Shown here: in pieces, positions 35,915 through 45,456 of the stretch | How positions within the stretch are numbered: the first letter of the stretch is position 1 | Layout: every line of letters starts with the position of its first letter | Assembly (NCBI RefSeq): GCF_038181555.1 | Contig: NZ_JBBWUA010000003.1 | Span: forward strand, 186,001 to 250,000 | Direction of reading: 5' to 3' | Length of the DNA: 64,000 bases | From: Desulfitobacterium sp038181555 | GTDB taxonomy: Bacteria > Bacillota > Desulfitobacteriia > Desulfitobacteriales > Desulfitobacteriaceae | The notes under the pieces: model-generated | What the model was told of the DNA's origin: nothing | What the model saw: the letters and a program-made list of their open reading frames with translations, nothing else | Databases searched by the model: none | Program-made: the position numbers and the translations under genes

Positions 35915-35944
35915 GCAAAAAAAGTAGCCTTCTGCAAGCTACTT
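35915..35944 (-). terminator. Intrinsic terminator dividing the polysaccharide locus
   Basis: AAGTAGC/GCTACTT arms (35922-35928, 35938-35944) lie directly after the stop of the glycosyltransferase at 35946, followed on the minus strand by a run of seven T residues. The genes downstream (rmlD onward) therefore need their own promoter, presumably in 35805-35914. Confidence 0.82.
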
Positions 35945-35945
35945 A

Positions 35946-36896
35946 TCAATCACTGTAAAATTCCCTTCTGAATTGGGTTAATAGAATTAACCACTGGGTT
36001 TTTATTTTCTTTGTACTCTGCCTTAAATCCCTTGGCAGAATATATCCTAAGGTATAAATGATTATCCGAATAAGTGCACCGAGGGCGAAAATAACCCGTA
36101 CAGCCGACTCTAGCCCTCTACCTTTATGTTTATGGTAAAAGTAGAGGATTGCTTTATGCACCTTAGCCTCTTTTCTAGACTCTGACCAAGCTTTGCGCCA
36201 AGAACAACCACCATAATGGACAATCGCAAAATCTGGGACATAGCATACTTTCAGTCCGATTTTTCTTACTTGGTAACAAAGCTCCATGTCTTCTCCATAC
36301 AAAAAGATAGCGGGGTCAAACCCGCCCACCCTGCTTATGACCGTTGTGGGTAATACCATAAAAGCACCCAGTACCCAATCTGGGTGAAATGACTTTGCTT
36401 GGTCTGCAATACCATAGCTAAAGGTTCTTCGTATTTTTATCGGTAATAGCTTGCTTATTAACAAGGAGTTGGCTACAACACTCCAAAAGTACGGGAAATG
36501 AAAGCAGGATAACTGCACAGTATAATCACCCTTTAACAGCTTACAGCCCACCAAACCGATGTCATCTTGGTCAAAGGTTGTCAACAGTTCCTTCATCCCG
36601 GTGCTGATAAAACAGGTATCCGGATTTAGAAATAAGGTGTATTTTCCTGAGCATAGGGATTGAACCTGGTTATTAGCCCGTCCGAAACCAATATTCGTTG
36701 CATTATAGGAAATATTAACCTTAGGAAACCGGGGTTGGATTTCATTCCTGAGTATGACAATATCGTCTTCACTGGAACAATTATCTACCACAAATACCTC
36801 ATAGGTTAAACCCTGAAACCATTTTTCCATCGAAATTAAACATTTCATCAACAACTCGGCGGAATTCCAGTTGACAATGACGATACTTAAGTCCAT
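35946..36896 (-). CDS. GT2 glycosyltransferase (rhamnosyltransferase-like)
   Basis: About 316 residues. The GT-A domain starts with LSIVIVNWNSAELLMKCL, with VVDNCSSEDD and the FLNPDT motif carrying the metal-binding Asp, as in WcaA/RfbN-type enzymes. The C-terminal about 60 residues are hydrophobic and probably membrane-associated. GAGG is placed 9 bases before the ATG at 36896. It is the last gene before the terminator. Such family members often transfer rhamnose, consistent with the neighbouring rml genes, but the acceptor is unknown. Confidence 0.85.
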   Translation of the reverse strand: MDLSIVIVNWNSAELLMKCLISMEKWFQGLTYEVFVVDNCSSEDDIVILRNEIQPRFPKVNISYNATNIGFGRANNQVQSLCSGKYTLFLNPDTCFISTGMKELLTTFDQDDIGLVGCKLLKGDYTVQLSCFHFPYFWSVVANSLLISKLLPIKIRRTFSYGIADQAKSFHPDWVLGAFMVLPTTVISRVGGFDPAIFLYGEDMELCYQVRKIGLKVCYVPDFAIVHYGGCSWRKAWSESRKEAKVHKAILYFYHKHKGRGLESAVRVIFALGALIRIIIYTLGYILPRDLRQSTKKIKTQWLILLTQFRREFYSD

Positions 36897-36994
36897 GATA
36901 TATGTCCTCACTTCCCTTGGCATATATCAATAATATCTCCCAAAATTATCCTCTTTATCCCCAAGCAGTTGACTTTTTCATTTGGGATATTCAA

Positions 36995-38188
36995 TTATTT
37001 CCCCAGCACCTTCTTCACTGTAGGTAAAAGCCCAGTATTACGCAAAATCTTCGAGATAAGGCGCCTTATATCTCCTTTAACCCCATATCCGAAGTATTTC
37101 TTAATCACATAAGCAAATCCATACGTCTTATAATTCTGCCAAAATTCATCTCGCTTAGGCGATGGCTGGGTTGGCTTTTCCAAGTTGGGTTGTAAACAGG
37201 CTGCTGCATTGCTTCGTATGTACAAAACTCGGGAACATATTTTTTCAAATATCTTCTTCCCCTTTCCCGAATTAATGAGCACTAAGGACACGCCCTTGTT
37301 ATCGTCAACCTCTGGCAGTGTTTGATCAACACCCCAAAAATCCGCTATCGTTATATCTGAGGGTCTCCTTAGATTAGTATATTTACAATTGTGGCAAGCA
37401 GGTCTATAGGCGATATGAGATTGAAAAATTTTTTTATAAAGCTGTGATAAAAATGACTTATAATCTTCTTGCCCATCAGAAAAAACGTTCATCTCTACAT
37501 GGGCATGCCACCCTTCAACTTTAGATCGACAGAAGTGATTAACTATCTTCTTACCACGTTTAGCTTCGCAAACTTTTAGATATTCAGCGAATATCAACGG
37601 GCTAGGGGTTCCATGGCAAACTATATCGCACAGTATTAAATTTGAGATATCGGCACCAGATTGATACAGATAATCTCTTAGTCCAGCAACCTGGCAGGGA
37701 GTACCCGTGAATAAAACCCTTCTGCCCGCTCTGAGATCCTTCTTAAGAGCCGAGAAGGTCTGTCTCATTTCACTCTGAACATACTTTGAACCCCGCAATG
37801 TATTTCGTTGATCAGCATCTTCTGCCCGTTGGTGATATACCACCATATTATCATCGTAGCCAACACCATAGACCACGCCACCCCAAGCTAAGATCTCATC
37901 GGTCAGAGCTGTGAACATCCCCCCCGACGTACTTACAGCACGGATCTCTTCTGTTTTGTGTTTAATCGCATAAACCTCTGGCTCGGAAAAGTTGTCCAAT
38001 GTTTCATAGCCATTTTGAAAGGCGCATACCTTTTGGCAGAGCCCGCATTCTACGCATAAACCATAGTCAATATGAGGATATAGAAACCCTTCCTGATCCG
38101 GTTTCATAGTAATAGCCAGCTTTGGGCACACGCTGAAACAGGCTGTACAGCCACAACAATCTTCCCTTTTTACGAATATAGTAACCAC
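36995..38188 (-). CDS. F420 hydrogenase/dehydrogenase beta subunit-like iron-sulfur flavoprotein
   Basis: A 397-residue protein. The N-terminus has two [4Fe-4S] motifs (CCGCTACFSVCP and CVECGLCQKVC), followed by an FrhB/FdhB-type domain with STSGGMFTALTDEIL and FTGTPCQVAGLRDYL. The start is a GTG with GGAGGG 9 bases upstream. FrhB-like proteins regularly sit beside polysaccharide pyruvyl transferases in capsule clusters, and here only one base separates the two genes. The pair probably modifies a sugar reductively or with pyruvate, but the reaction of the iron-sulfur partner is not established. Confidence 0.85.
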   Translation of the reverse strand: MVTIFVKREDCCGCTACFSVCPKLAITMKPDQEGFLYPHIDYGLCVECGLCQKVCAFQNGYETLDNFSEPEVYAIKHKTEEIRAVSTSGGMFTALTDEILAWGGVVYGVGYDDNMVVYHQRAEDADQRNTLRGSKYVQSEMRQTFSALKKDLRAGRRVLFTGTPCQVAGLRDYLYQSGADISNLILCDIVCHGTPSPLIFAEYLKVCEAKRGKKIVNHFCRSKVEGWHAHVEMNVFSDGQEDYKSFLSQLYKKIFQSHIAYRPACHNCKYTNLRRPSDITIADFWGVDQTLPEVDDNKGVSLVLINSGKGKKIFEKICSRVLYIRSNAAACLQPNLEKPTQPSPKRDEFWQNYKTYGFAYVIKKYFGYGVKGDIRRLISKILRNTGLLPTVKKVLGK

Positions 38189-38189
38189 A

Positions 38190-39332
38190 TTACATTACCC
38201 TCCCTATTGTTTCAGTCCCTCCAGGAGAGATCTGTGCTAAAGACTTTAAGTAATGTAGTGCTTTTCGTCGCTCTGCACTAACGATCTCGTTCACTTCATC
38301 CCATTTCACCCTACTAGCCAGAAGATGGTCCTCTTCATAAGTTTCAGTTATTTTCCGATCTTCGAGGTTCATTACTTTTAATATATTTTCTAAACGACTA
38401 TTTACCTGGTTACTTGAAACCAGCAATTCTGTATAAAACTCCTTATTAAAGAGAATGGAGAAGGCTGTGCCATGAAAAGAGTTTGTTACCACGTATCTCG
38501 CATTAAAAAAATACCTTACAAACTCACGAGGAGATATACTATGGATGTTTTCGTAGGGCGCATTCAGTATTTTCTTAAATGAACGTCCAAACACCAAAAC
38601 CTTGCTCCCAGTCCTCCTTGCTAAATCACTTATAAACCTCTTCATTGTATCGGTAAGTTCAAATGAATAGACAAGAATATAATCATCTTCTTGAGGGGGA
38701 GTACACCCCATCTTCTCTGCCCACATCTCACCCGAAAGCAAGAACACAGGGTCAATATGCTGTTCCGGTCTCAAGCCGCATATAGCATAAACGAGCTCAC
38801 ATCCTTGGCTCTCCCTTACTGATAAATGCGAAAAATCGAGTAAAAGACGTCTGTATTCTTCGTAATATTCCTCAGGTATAGTGTCCACACCAAAACTAGC
38901 TGCGTAGGAATACTTCATATCCCGATCAGTTATAAAATCCAAGAAGTAGTTCTTATCAAAATTAAGCGCTCTGTAATTCCAAACTTGGTCGCTTCCGCAG
39001 ATGATCCTATCATATTCGTTGTTGCAGGAGCTTAAGTCCTTGCTATCCAGGTTCATTTTAGGAGAAAGTATAAGATAATCCCTCCTGAACTTTTCATAAG
39101 CTTCATGAGTTCTTTTGTCCGAGGATGCATGTAATACGCATGATATGCGCTCTTTTATGCCACTACATTCCCTATAGGATTTAACCCTATATAAGTCTTC
39201 CATTAAGGGATTGCGATAATCAATTATTTCGCAATCAGCCCCTAAAGATAGCATGGTTTCTTGCAAGGCATACGCTTGCAGGAGTGCCCCATAGTTTAAG
39301 GCTCGATGAAAAGTCATTATGCCAATTTTCAT
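38190..39332 (-). CDS. Polysaccharide pyruvyl transferase family protein
   Basis: A 380-residue protein. It starts MKIGIMTFHRALNYGALLQA and contains the SDQVWN and YAASFGVD segments and the SFHGTAFSILFNKEF motif, all typical of the CsaB/WcaK-type pyruvyl transferase family (PF04230). It would add a ketal-linked pyruvate from phosphoenolpyruvate to a sugar, giving the polymer negative charge. GGAGAGG precedes the ATG. It is encoded next to the FrhB-like protein, a recurring pairing. Confidence 0.9.
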   Translation of the reverse strand: MKIGIMTFHRALNYGALLQAYALQETMLSLGADCEIIDYRNPLMEDLYRVKSYRECSGIKERISCVLHASSDKRTHEAYEKFRRDYLILSPKMNLDSKDLSSCNNEYDRIICGSDQVWNYRALNFDKNYFLDFITDRDMKYSYAASFGVDTIPEEYYEEYRRLLLDFSHLSVRESQGCELVYAICGLRPEQHIDPVFLLSGEMWAEKMGCTPPQEDDYILVYSFELTDTMKRFISDLARRTGSKVLVFGRSFKKILNAPYENIHSISPREFVRYFFNARYVVTNSFHGTAFSILFNKEFYTELLVSSNQVNSRLENILKVMNLEDRKITETYEEDHLLASRVKWDEVNEIVSAERRKALHYLKSLAQISPGGTETIGRVM

Positions 39333-39345
39333 ACTTCCCTCTCCT

Positions 39346-40872
39346 TTAAAGCTTCCTTCTCCTGTAAAGCTTTATTTTTGAACCGTTTAGCCTTCGCAAA
39401 ATCTGAAATAATACTTCTCTATCAGCGATTAAGTTATAGGTTATTACTACGACCATACTCCAGAGGGCAACTCCTATTGCCGTGAGAAACCATTGCCCAA
39501 AACCTCCTGTATCAATAACAAGGAAATGAAAGGGTAAATTTGTGATACCAAACATTAGGATACCGTTAAGTATACGTATAAAGGACTGTCTGCATGGCAG
39601 CTTCGTTACATTTTTTGACATAAATATTACCAAGTCAATATCGCGATATAGATTAGATATTATGAGGGCAATTAAAACCCCGACGATACCCCAAAAGGGT
39701 GTTAAAAGCAAGGATAATCCTATGGCGATAGCCGTTTGAATCATCGTCGAAGGTTTAGTCTCTTTGAAAACCCCAGCCGAACCGATGAGTGTTCCTGCGG
39801 GTGTCTTAAAGCTATAAGCGAGACCATTTAACACAAATAGAAACGCTACTAAGGGTTCTAGGTAATTAACGTCATGGATACCCGCTGTATAGATCCGAAT
39901 AAAGGATAGGTAGAGAATATTCATGCAGGAATAGGCCCAAATCATAAGCATGAAAAATAGGAGTTCATATTGTATATATGTTTTTTGTAACACCTCGGTT
40001 TCCTTTTTGGCGATCATATCACCGAACGATGCTGAAAACCCATTCGTAATTGACGCCAGTATCGAAAGAATACTTGCCGCCACCATATTATATATGCTAT
40101 AGACACTGACAACTTTTAAGTTGCTAAAGAAGGTGAGCATAACAACCGGCAGCGCATTCTGGACTAACCCAAGCAATTGTAAAATCATGGCATCCCAACG
40201 TTTATTTAAGGCCTGATGATCAGGGGTAACCGAATAATCTACATATTTGTAGTTTCGACGCACATAGATATTTAAAAGAAGACTTCGCAAAATAAAGCTA
40301 GTTAAAGCCACTGTTCTTACGACAACAACGCTACAATTAAAATACATAGTAAGGACGACCAGAAGGAAATTTATAATACTCGCAAGCGTTGATGCATTTG
40401 CGACAATGTAATATCGCTGATCTGCCGTGAGTAGTGCTCGATATCGAGAAAGAGTAAAGAAATCAAAGGCTCCATTAAAACCCAGTACTAAAACCAGAAT
40501 TCCCATCTCTATATTAGTTAAGGAATTCGTCTTAATGACAGAGGGGTAAATGAGAGCTAGACATAAGACTAAGCCGCTAAAAATATAGCCAATGTGAAAG
40601 TAAAACTCTTTGGCAGCAGCTAATATTTCATTGACTCTATTATGATTATCTTCAGCCAAAGGCAGATAAAGCGTCGTTGTCGTAGCACTTGCTAAACCTG
40701 CCTCAACCAAAGTGAAATAGGCAATAAACTGAGTAATTGAACTCACTAACCCATTGACCTCCGACCCAAAATTCGATAAGTATAGACGTGGCAATATCAA
40801 TCCGATGAGCATGGCTACTAGCTGCATCGTAATAGCGGAAAAGGTGTTTTTAATTGATGCCTCAAGCCTCAT
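39346..40872 (-). CDS. Wzx-type polysaccharide flippase
   Basis: A 508-residue protein with about 12-14 predicted membrane helices and no catalytic motifs. The N-terminal ITMQLVAMLIGLILPRLYLS and the mid-protein FVLNGLAYSFKTPAG resemble Wzx/RfbX (MOP superfamily) flippases, which move undecaprenyl-linked repeat units across the membrane. It overlaps the upstream glycosyltransferase gene by 11 bases. Its presence alongside a Wzy-like protein indicates a Wzx/Wzy assembly route. Confidence 0.85.
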   Translation of the reverse strand: MRLEASIKNTFSAITMQLVAMLIGLILPRLYLSNFGSEVNGLVSSITQFIAYFTLVEAGLASATTTTLYLPLAEDNHNRVNEILAAAKEFYFHIGYIFSGLVLCLALIYPSVIKTNSLTNIEMGILVLVLGFNGAFDFFTLSRYRALLTADQRYYIVANASTLASIINFLLVVLTMYFNCSVVVVRTVALTSFILRSLLLNIYVRRNYKYVDYSVTPDHQALNKRWDAMILQLLGLVQNALPVVMLTFFSNLKVVSVYSIYNMVAASILSILASITNGFSASFGDMIAKKETEVLQKTYIQYELLFFMLMIWAYSCMNILYLSFIRIYTAGIHDVNYLEPLVAFLFVLNGLAYSFKTPAGTLIGSAGVFKETKPSTMIQTAIAIGLSLLLTPFWGIVGVLIALIISNLYRDIDLVIFMSKNVTKLPCRQSFIRILNGILMFGITNLPFHFLVIDTGGFGQWFLTAIGVALWSMVVVITYNLIADREVLFQILRRLNGSKIKLYRRRKL

Positions 40873-41761
40873 TACTCAGCGCCCCTCTATGTCTAATAAA
40901 TAGCTTTAAATAATGTGACTTGAGGATGTGCCCAAAGAATTTAACATACATTGGCGTTTGGATTGTTTTATAGAGCGGCTCATCAATAGCAAACATTTCT
41001 GTCCACGCCAAAAATTGACCCATAGTTTTGCATTTTTTGAGAAACCCGCTCATATAACCAATATGGTGTAAAAAATTATACCCCGTACCTACTGGATTAT
41101 TAAATTGAAGTCTCATTCCTTGAAGAGTATATCCATCCCTTTTATATTCAAATAGATAACATATACGATTATCTAAACGCATGGGGGCAATAGCACTGAT
41201 CTGATCATAGAACACTGTTTCAGTCACAAACTTCTCCCCCGCAAACTGTGGAAATGAATACGGTTTAATCGCCTCGGTAAAGAGAATAATGGCTGCCTCG
41301 CCGCGGTACCGGTATTTTTGATAAAGTTCATTTAACGTTGCATATTGGACATGATGTGGCCAATTCATTCCTTGAGTATGACCGCTAAAGTCACTTTTGC
41401 GCATATAAAACCCCAGTATCCTTTTTCCTTTTTCCTCTTCATATAAATCATATATGAACTGAACAGCCTCCCTAGGCAAACGATCATCTGAATCGACACA
41501 GAAAAACAAGGGTGTATGGCAAAGCTCCACCCCCTTATTATGGGCTATATGCTTACCTTGGTTTTCTTGTTTATAGTAGCGTATAAGAATTTCACCATCG
41601 TTAATCCAATTCGCGACGAGTTCGGCTGTGTCATCACTTGACCCATCATCAACAATTAGCCACTCAAAACCTCTGTTGGATTGGCGAAGCAGGCTCTCAT
41701 ACAGATCAGACAATAGGTATGCTCGATTAAAGGTAGGAGTGAAGATTGTCACTACATTCAT
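40862..41761 (-). CDS. GT2 glycosyltransferase
   Basis: A 299-residue GT-A enzyme. It has VVTIFTPTFNRAYLLSDLYE, LIVDDGSSDDT and the metal site FFCVDSDDRLP. The C-terminal part is variable and acceptor-specific. It overlaps the next upstream gene by 4 bases (ATGA) and the flippase downstream by 11, so these genes are tightly coupled. Donor sugar not predictable. Confidence 0.87.
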   Translation of the reverse strand: MNVVTIFTPTFNRAYLLSDLYESLLRQSNRGFEWLIVDDGSSDDTAELVANWINDGEILIRYYKQENQGKHIAHNKGVELCHTPLFFCVDSDDRLPREAVQFIYDLYEEEKGKRILGFYMRKSDFSGHTQGMNWPHHVQYATLNELYQKYRYRGEAAIILFTEAIKPYSFPQFAGEKFVTETVFYDQISAIAPMRLDNRICYLFEYKRDGYTLQGMRLQFNNPVGTGYNFLHHIGYMSGFLKKCKTMGQFLAWTEMFAIDEPLYKTIQTPMYVKFFGHILKSHYLKLFIRHRGALSNEA

Positions 41762-42534
41762 TTCCTTATACCTCTCAAAAGAAACTGTTTTACATGTGAC
41801 ATCTTTCTCATGCCTTCATTGCCAATGGCTCGTGTTAGAGAGCTTTTTAATCTATGTGACCAAGGCAGCCACGAACCCGAGAAATGATGAATGGTATGTG
41901 TGTTCTCGGTCCTGACTATTTCTCCAGTTTCGTAGGACTTAGCACAGAACCAGTCCAAAGGGTAAAATGACACATCGTCAAACGCTTGCAGCGTATTATC
42001 CAGATTAATGGGATACATATTTTTAGTAGTATTGGTAATTATCTTTACATTCGTCGTTTGATCATAGCTACCATCCTCTTTGATGAACACTCTATCATCA
42101 TAGTCTTTTATTAACTCTTTAATCCACTTATTCCCTTTCTTTGCCCCAATAATTCCCGTGTTTATATAAGCCTCACCTTCGAACCCCGAAAAGGCGGGCA
42201 ATTTCATGAATTCATCCAAAGGTTTGATAACCTCGACATCGGTATCCATGTAAATTCCGCCAAAGTCATAAAGTACCTTTAAGCGAACAAAGTCTGTCAC
42301 AAAAGCCCATTTTCTACTCTCGTTGGCCTGCTGCACATATTGGTTACATGCCAAATCAAAATTTTCTTCATTCCATTCTCGAAGCTCAAAATCTGGAAGC
42401 ACCCTTTTCCAGCTATCTATGCATTTAACAGCAAGAAGTGGTAGTGAACTTCCTCCGAACCAACAATAATGGATGATCCGGGGAATACCATTATCACTGC
42501 ACAATTTTAAGCACCCCCTTTTTCTGATTCTCAT
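41758..42534 (-). CDS. GT32-like glycosyltransferase (capsular polysaccharide synthesis type)
   Basis: About 258 residues. It begins IPRIIHYCWFGG, with KCIDSWKRVLPDFELREWNE and the DxD-type metal motif in GGIYMDTDVEVIKPLDE, diagnostic of the Gly_transf_sug/OCH1-like family (galactosyl- or mannosyl-type enzymes). The ATG at 42534 is used; a TTG at 42543 is the alternative, and the ribosome site is weak. It overlaps the polymerase gene by 41 bases. Confidence 0.88.
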   Translation of the reverse strand: MRIRKRGCLKLCSDNGIPRIIHYCWFGGSSLPLLAVKCIDSWKRVLPDFELREWNEENFDLACNQYVQQANESRKWAFVTDFVRLKVLYDFGGIYMDTDVEVIKPLDEFMKLPAFSGFEGEAYINTGIIGAKKGNKWIKELIKDYDDRVFIKEDGSYDQTTNVKIITNTTKNMYPINLDNTLQAFDDVSFYPLDWFCAKSYETGEIVRTENTHTIHHFSGSWLPWSHRLKSSLTRAIGNEGMRKMSHVKQFLLRGIRK

Positions 42535-43651
42535 ATTGGGCAATTGAAACTCCCCAAAAAAAAGCCAGATAAATAAAGTAGGTAGGATAAATGACTAAAT
42601 GACTTGTTGTCGACATTACTAAAAATATGATTAGTGAAGACGCAAATTGTGCTACTAAGACAAATTTATCTCGATACATTCTGTTAAATACTCTAAAGAG
42701 AGAAATAATAAACGAAATGTAAAAAGCAAACCCTGAAAGTCCATAATCAAATAACACTTCCAAAAAGTCATTATGAGCACTTAATTCAAAAGGAGAATAT
42801 CTTAGTACTGCATTATAGCCATGCCCGAATAGCCACTCCAAAGCAGTGGAGTTAAACTGCATGTTGATTGTAGTCTTCCATACTATATCTCGATTAGATC
42901 CGCCGTCGGTTTGTAATGCTTGCAGGCGAGCTAGCCAGTCTAAATTAAAATATTGACTTAGGTACTCGTACAAATAAGCAACCCCAATGCTGACAGTTAG
43001 CACAACCCCTAAGGCAATTAGTGTATTTTTGATATTATGTTCCTGCTTTTTGGCTTGACTTGATGTAATAAAGAAGTAAAAAAAAACTGCTAATACGGCT
43101 GCTATTAACGCTGTTCTCTTTAGCGAAACAATCACGCAGGCAAATATAACAAATATCCCAAATACTTTAAGATAAGTTTTTTGTAAGGTTAAGATAATCG
43201 GTAGAAATATAAGTACATAATATATACCATTAACCTGCACTTGAAAAATTAGATAATACAAATAGGCGATGAATGGCAAGGTAAGAGCAACAATGTAAAA
43301 GGGACCTCGTGAATTTTGGCTTTTCCTCGTGACTATATAGGAAGCAATATAGACAAAGATCCAAAGCACTATAGAGATAATGGTTAGTAAAAAATCTCCA
43401 TCCATATATTCACCGTTTATATATGTGGATAGAATTGCTAAAATAGCAAAAAGAATAAGTTGAACTACTATATAAGGCAATTTATGTTTAATTGTAAATA
43501 AGAAAAGGATAAGGGCACCTATAGATACAATGACTAGCATACCAAATGGTACTACATAAGGATTTAAGGGAACTTGCATATTCTTAGCAAATATTAATGT
43601 CATTATTATGGTAAAGGGGGCAAATATCCATAGCCCATAATCTTTCCCCAC
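42494..43651 (-). CDS. O-antigen ligase/Wzy-type polymerase
   Basis: About 385 residues, with about 11 hydrophobic helices and a large external loop (around GHGYNAVLRYSPFELSAHND) with the Wzy_C/O-antigen ligase signature (H and N/D residues). The start is set at the GTG at 43651 because AGGAGG lies 7 bases upstream; an earlier in-frame ATG at 43684 has no ribosome site and would overlap the preceding gene. It would polymerise repeat units on the outer face of the membrane. Confidence 0.85.
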   Translation of the reverse strand: MGKDYGLWIFAPFTIIMTLIFAKNMQVPLNPYVVPFGMLVIVSIGALILFLFTIKHKLPYIVVQLILFAILAILSTYINGEYMDGDFLLTIISIVLWIFVYIASYIVTRKSQNSRGPFYIVALTLPFIAYLYYLIFQVQVNGIYYVLIFLPIILTLQKTYLKVFGIFVIFACVIVSLKRTALIAAVLAVFFYFFITSSQAKKQEHNIKNTLIALGVVLTVSIGVAYLYEYLSQYFNLDWLARLQALQTDGGSNRDIVWKTTINMQFNSTALEWLFGHGYNAVLRYSPFELSAHNDFLEVLFDYGLSGFAFYISFIISLFRVFNRMYRDKFVLVAQFASSLIIFLVMSTTSHLVIYPTYFIYLAFFWGVSIAQYENQKKGVLKIVQ

Positions 43652-43655
43652 ATGC

Positions 43656-44612
43656 TTACCTCCTGAGTGCTTTGAGAAATGCATTTATGAAAAAATACAA
43701 CCTTATACTAATCACAAACAAAATAACTTTGCCGCGATTTCTTAAGGATAGTGCTCGTTTGATAAGAAACCCCTTACTAATCAACGGATTATATTCTTTT
43801 CGATAAAGGCGACCTATTTGAAATCCATACAAATACAAGGTTACTAAATCATCATTTAAGAGACGTATTAACTCTTTATCTTCTAAAGTTTTATATATCC
43901 CCGCTAACTCATAACACGTTTGTATAAGATCGATTCCGTTAACTGTCAAGTCGGCCTTCTTGGTAATTGACCCCTCGCGAATTAAATAATTATAGAAAGT
44001 TAAATTCGTACCCATTACTTCATTGGCCCTCAGAAAAGCTCTAGGCGTAAATTGAGCATCTTCATGAAGAATTCCAACTTTGAATTTTAATTGATGCGCT
44101 AAAAGAAATTCCCTTTTAAATAGATTAGGGCAGACAACCCTATGCATCGTTTTGGTTTTAAGCTCGTTCTTTAAAAAATCCGCTCCTGCTATCGTCTTTG
44201 CTTGGGTATCTAAGGCATGGCTCATTTCGAATACCTTGCTACCTTCTATTCTTCTGACATTGCCCGCCACAATATCAGGCTTTTGATTGTTCATGATATC
44301 AATCAAACGTTCACAGGCATTAAGATCAATATAATCATCTGCGTCGACAAATAGAATATATTCTCCCGTTGCGACACTCAGACCACTGTTCCTGGCCTCA
44401 GACAACCCGCTATTTATTTGATGGATCACTTTAATTCGTGAATCCTGCTTAGCATAGTCATCACACATTTCCGGGCAACCATCTGGGCTCCCGTCATCCA
44501 CCAAGATTATTTCTAGGTGCGAATAGGTCTGATCCCTTATACTCCCGACGCACTGGTCCAAATGCCTTTCAACGTTGTAAATAGGAACAACTATCGATAT
44601 CTTTGGGTTCAT
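43656..44612 (-). CDS. GT2 glycosyltransferase
   Basis: A 318-residue GT-A enzyme. It has ISIVVPIYNVERHLDQCV, ILVDDGSPDGCPEMCDDYA and the metal site YILFVDADDYID, the EpsJ/CpsI-type pattern. GGAGAG precedes the ATG. It overlaps the initiating sugar transferase by 44 bases and is thus translated together with it. Donor not predictable. Confidence 0.9.
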   Translation of the reverse strand: MNPKISIVVPIYNVERHLDQCVGSIRDQTYSHLEIILVDDGSPDGCPEMCDDYAKQDSRIKVIHQINSGLSEARNSGLSVATGEYILFVDADDYIDLNACERLIDIMNNQKPDIVAGNVRRIEGSKVFEMSHALDTQAKTIAGADFLKNELKTKTMHRVVCPNLFKREFLLAHQLKFKVGILHEDAQFTPRAFLRANEVMGTNLTFYNYLIREGSITKKADLTVNGIDLIQTCYELAGIYKTLEDKELIRLLNDDLVTLYLYGFQIGRLYRKEYNPLISKGFLIKRALSLRNRGKVILFVISIRLYFFINAFLKALRR

Positions 44613-45456
44613 TACCTTCTCTCCTAACTCTCACCCCCGCTGCCTTTTCCCTCTTTAACACCACCCTCACCGTTTGCAGTAGAATCTTTATATCTAACCC
44701 TAAGGAATAATTGCATATATATATTAAATCCATCCGCAATTTATCCTCCGGACTCGTGGTGTACTTTCCCTTGACTTGAGCCAATCCCGTAATTCCTGGT
44801 TTTACAATCGTGCGATAGCTGTAATATGGTATGGTCTTTGTAAATTGACCAGCAAAAAATTCCCGCTCCGGCCGAGGTCCAACGAGGCTCATTTCCCCCT
44901 TAAGGACATTAAATAATTGTGGCAACTCGTCCAATCGTGTTCCCCGAAGAAAGGACCCAAACTCAGTAATTCGAGGATCCTTTTCAATAGCCAACACTGG
45001 ACCAGTCTTCGCTTCGGCATTGTCTACCATGGACCGAAATTTCTTCATCTTAAACACAAAGTTACTTCTACCTAGCCTCTCTTGGCTAAAGATCGGAGAT
45101 CCTGGCGATAGAATAGGAATCAATAAGTTTAAAAATATCATAAACGGGCTTATTATAACCAAGAGAATCAAGGCGACGATCAAGTCAAAAGCTCTTTTTA
45201 TAAAACGTTGTGTGGGAGTTAATCCTAGCGGTTTAAGCTTGAACATTAAGCTATCATCAACATACTGAAGTTCAGCACCATAGACTAATATTTCCATTAG
45301 GTCCGGGACGAGAAGAACCTCCTCACCCCTCTCTAAGCAGGTGTTGATGATCTCCATTTCTTCCTTCAATAACCTCGTTTCTGAAGCTGAATTGCCAACA
45401 CATAGTACTTTCTTATTTTCGGACGTTCGCTTCCAGAAGAGGTTTTTCCCCATCAT
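44569..45456 (-). CDS. Undecaprenyl-phosphate sugar phosphotransferase, short form
   Basis: About 295 residues. The catalytic region is the PF02397 sugar transferase: one membrane helix (LIVALILLVIISPFMIFLNLL), FSQERLGRSNFVFKMKKFRSM, LRGTRLDELPQLFNVLKGEM and VGPRPE. It starts the repeat unit by placing a sugar-1-phosphate on undecaprenyl phosphate. Full-length relatives (about 460 residues) have four extra N-terminal helices and a complete Rossmann-like domain; here only about 100 residues of the latter (VLCVGNSASETRLL) remain. GGAGGGGAG precedes ATGATG at 45456, so the short form looks genuine. Confidence 0.9.
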   Translation of the reverse strand: MMGKNLFWKRTSENKKVLCVGNSASETRLLKEEMEIINTCLERGEEVLLVPDLMEILVYGAELQYVDDSLMFKLKPLGLTPTQRFIKRAFDLIVALILLVIISPFMIFLNLLIPILSPGSPIFSQERLGRSNFVFKMKKFRSMVDNAEAKTGPVLAIEKDPRITEFGSFLRGTRLDELPQLFNVLKGEMSLVGPRPEREFFAGQFTKTIPYYSYRTIVKPGITGLAQVKGKYTTSPEDKLRMDLIYICNYSLGLDIKILLQTVRVVLKREKAAGVRVRREGNEPKDIDSCSYLQR

